From CAZPAN01 sp964581165 (GTDB lineage Bacteria > Actinomycetota > Coriobacteriia > Coriobacteriales > CADBOM01): 24,792 bases of DNA. Both the position numbers and the translations under genes were made by a program. The stretch spans positions 1 to 24,792 of the forward strand of contig CAZOMM010000026.1 of NCBI GenBank assembly GCA_964581165.1. Reading direction: 5' to 3'. The notes beneath the pieces were generated by a model that did no database searches, was not told the origin of the DNA, and saw nothing but the letters and a program-made list of their open reading frames with translations. Positions 23,842 through 24,792 of the stretch are shown here, one piece after another (the first letter of the stretch is position 1; every line of letters begins with the position of its first letter).

Positions 23842-23920
23842 CTTAAGTGCTTAAGGTTGTGTAATGCAGGCCTAAATTATGCCAAAGGGAACAAATGTTC
23901 GAATAACGGCAAGCATGCCG
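23842..23920 (-). promoter_or_regulatory. Operator cluster upstream of the TerB operon, including a LexA-like SOS box
   Basis: Three palindromes lie 80-160 bases before the TerB-domain ATG. Read on the minus strand, CGAAC-ATTT-GTTC (23901-23889) matches the Gram-positive LexA/DinR consensus CGAAC-N4-GTTCG at nine of ten positions. CGGCA-AGCA-TGCCG lies at 23907-23920. CTTAAG-TG-CTTAAG lies at 23842-23855. A possible -10 (CATAAT on the minus strand, 23881-23876) is just downstream of the SOS-like box, so LexA would block it. The -35 is poor. The LexA call is by pattern only. Confidence 0.55.
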
Positions 23921-23998
23921 ACAACTTACAACAAAGCCAACAGGTATGTCGTCTAAAAAGAACACCTATGTTAAACCAGAATTAGAACGATTACCTGA

Positions 23999-24155
23999 TG
24001 GGTGCGCAGAATGTCGATGCTGGCGAGTTCCGCAGCGAGCGAAAACAGCTAGAAAAATCTTTCTAAAACCAAGTTCACACAAGCATAAGTATGTTTTGTA
24101 GAACAAAAAGTGCGAGCGAGGACTGCCCGAGTCCAGCGCGACTTCTGCGCACCCA
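23999..24155. repeat. MITE/REP-like palindromic element, copy B
   Basis: This 157-base element has perfect 13-bp terminal inverted repeats, TGGGTGCGCAGAA (23999-24011) and TTCTGCGCACCCA (24143-24155). Inside are GCTGGCGAGTTCCGCAGCGAGCG and, near the other end, GGACTGCCCGAGTCC, a small hairpin. It is the reverse-oriented partner of copy A and lies between the TerB operon promoter region and the glutamate synthase remnant. Confidence 0.9.
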
Positions 24156-24185
24156 ATCTTTGCCGTTTGCAGCCAATCGTGGGCA

Positions 24186-24473
24186 TCACGCTTGAACAAG
24201 ATCTTCTATGTGTGCAGCATGTCTTCGCGCACCATTGTTTACAAAGGCATGCTTGTGTCCAGTCAGATGCGTCGTTTCTTTATAGACCTAAACGACGCAG
24301 CAGTTACCACCGACATCGCCTTGGTTCACTCAAGATATTCAACCAACACAACTCCAAGTTGGCAGCGTGCCCATCCAAACCGCTACATCATTCACAACGG
24401 TGAGATCAATACCTTAAAAGGCAATGTCAACTGGATGAGAGCACGCGAACCCGAGTTGTACTCTCCAGTTCTC
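24186..24473 (+). pseudogene. gltB: Internal fragment of glutamate synthase large subunit
   Basis: The frame through TTG 24192 encodes FYVCSMSSRTIVYKGMLVSS, IALVHSRYSTNTTPSWQRAHP and YIIHNGEINTLKGNVNWMRA, the well-known stretch of the GltB glutamine amidotransferase domain (about residues 200-280 in the full enzyme). The N-terminal part with the catalytic cysteine is missing, and so is everything after REPELYSPV. The fragment begins about 30 bases after the MITE-like element, with no start or Shine-Dalgarno of its own, and joins a piece of gltD in another frame. It cannot make a working enzyme. Confidence 0.88.
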
Positions 24474-24480
24474 ACGCTCG

Positions 24481-24792
24481 GTTGGAAAAGATGGCAAAGT
24501 TACTGGTCTTCGTACAGTGACTTTGGATTGGAGCCAGGGCAAGCCAAATCCCATCAAGGGATCCGAAAAACTGCTTGATGCTCAGCTTGTTTTGGTAGCT
24601 TGTGGGTATTCAGGTCCTGTACGCAAGGTCTTTGATTCAATGGGTGTCGAGATGACAGATGGTCCTAGGAGTTTTCCTAAGATTACAGCACCTAGCGATC
24701 ATAAGACTGTAAGTTCAGGAGATGTTCCCATATTTGCTGCTGGAGACTCCAAAAATGGTGCAACACTCGTAGTTAATGCCATGTCGGATGGT
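24481..24792 (+). pseudogene. gltD: C-terminal fragment of glutamate synthase small subunit, joined out of frame to gltB
   Basis: In the +1 frame relative to the gltB piece the sequence reads GKDGKVTGLRTVTLDWSQG, SEKLLDAQLVLVACGYSGP, VFDSMGVEMTDGPRSFPK and GDVPIFAAGDSKNGATLVVNAMSDG. The last motif is the conserved FAD/NADPH-site end of GltD. The N-terminal two-thirds of GltD is absent. The gltB frame closes at TGA 24576-24578 inside this piece. The window ends before the gltD stop. It is either a deletion fusing gltB and gltD or an assembly chimera. Confidence 0.88.

Overview
The window reads as a chromosomal segment from a moderate-GC Gram-positive bacterium, most likely an actinobacterium of the Coriobacteriia type. 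This rests on the protein flavour: a C-terminal PCCG iron-sulfur protein, a zinc-containing macrodomain hydrolase whose N-terminus looks coriobacterial, and a LexA-like box of the CGAAC-N4-GTTC class. No search was possible, so the taxonomy is an inference. The sequence is a scaffold: 100 Ns at 17153-17252 are flanked by two identical 55-base copies, so that gap looks like an unmerged contig overlap.

Layout. (1) 1-552: decayed gene ends. These are the 3' end of a ferredoxin-like 4Fe-4S protein with a frameshift near base 76, a strong terminator, and a truncated ECF-sigma-like N-terminus. (2) 653-6834: a surface glycan or protein-glycosylation locus. On the minus strand are an ABC-2 polysaccharide export permease, a PLP sugar aminotransferase, a PglC-like phosphoglycosyl transferase and a GT4 glycosyltransferase. 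Divergent from them is a large membrane-bound PglF/CapD-like 4,6-dehydratase. The dehydratase, aminotransferase and transferase make a logical chain to a 4-amino-sugar on a lipid carrier. (3) 7209-16259: a complete arginine operon argC-J-B-D-F-R-G-H on the plus strand, from N-acetylglutamate to arginine with its own ArgR. An 11-bp x 8 tandem array lies in front of argJ. (4) 16458-17398: a zinc-macrodomain ADP-ribose hydrolase split by the artefactual gap. (5) 17537-23761: a minus-strand three-gene module of TerB-N/TerB-C domain protein, BrxD-like (DUF2791) ATPase and Lhr/BrxHI-like SF2 helicase. The first two genes overlap by ATGA. No methylase or PglZ phosphatase is present. (6) 24186-24792: an out-of-frame chimera of gltB and gltD fragments.

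The most interesting part is region 5. The TerB-BrxD-helicase set looks like a compact DNA-processing or defence system that shares two parts with type 2 BREX but lacks the modification arm. Upstream of it lies a near-consensus SOS (LexA) box flanked by two other palindromes, which suggests induction by DNA damage. Two copies of a ~160-bp palindromic MITE/REP-like element lie in opposite orientation around the TerB-BrxD pair. One separates BrxD from the helicase, and a fragment of the same element has been captured into the helicase's C-terminal coding sequence. A 19-bp piece of the element also lies in the long hairpin after argH.

A recurring small-scale theme is short duplication at or just after gene 3' ends (dehydratase, macrodomain gene, helicase) and degenerate short-period tandem repeats in front of arg genes.
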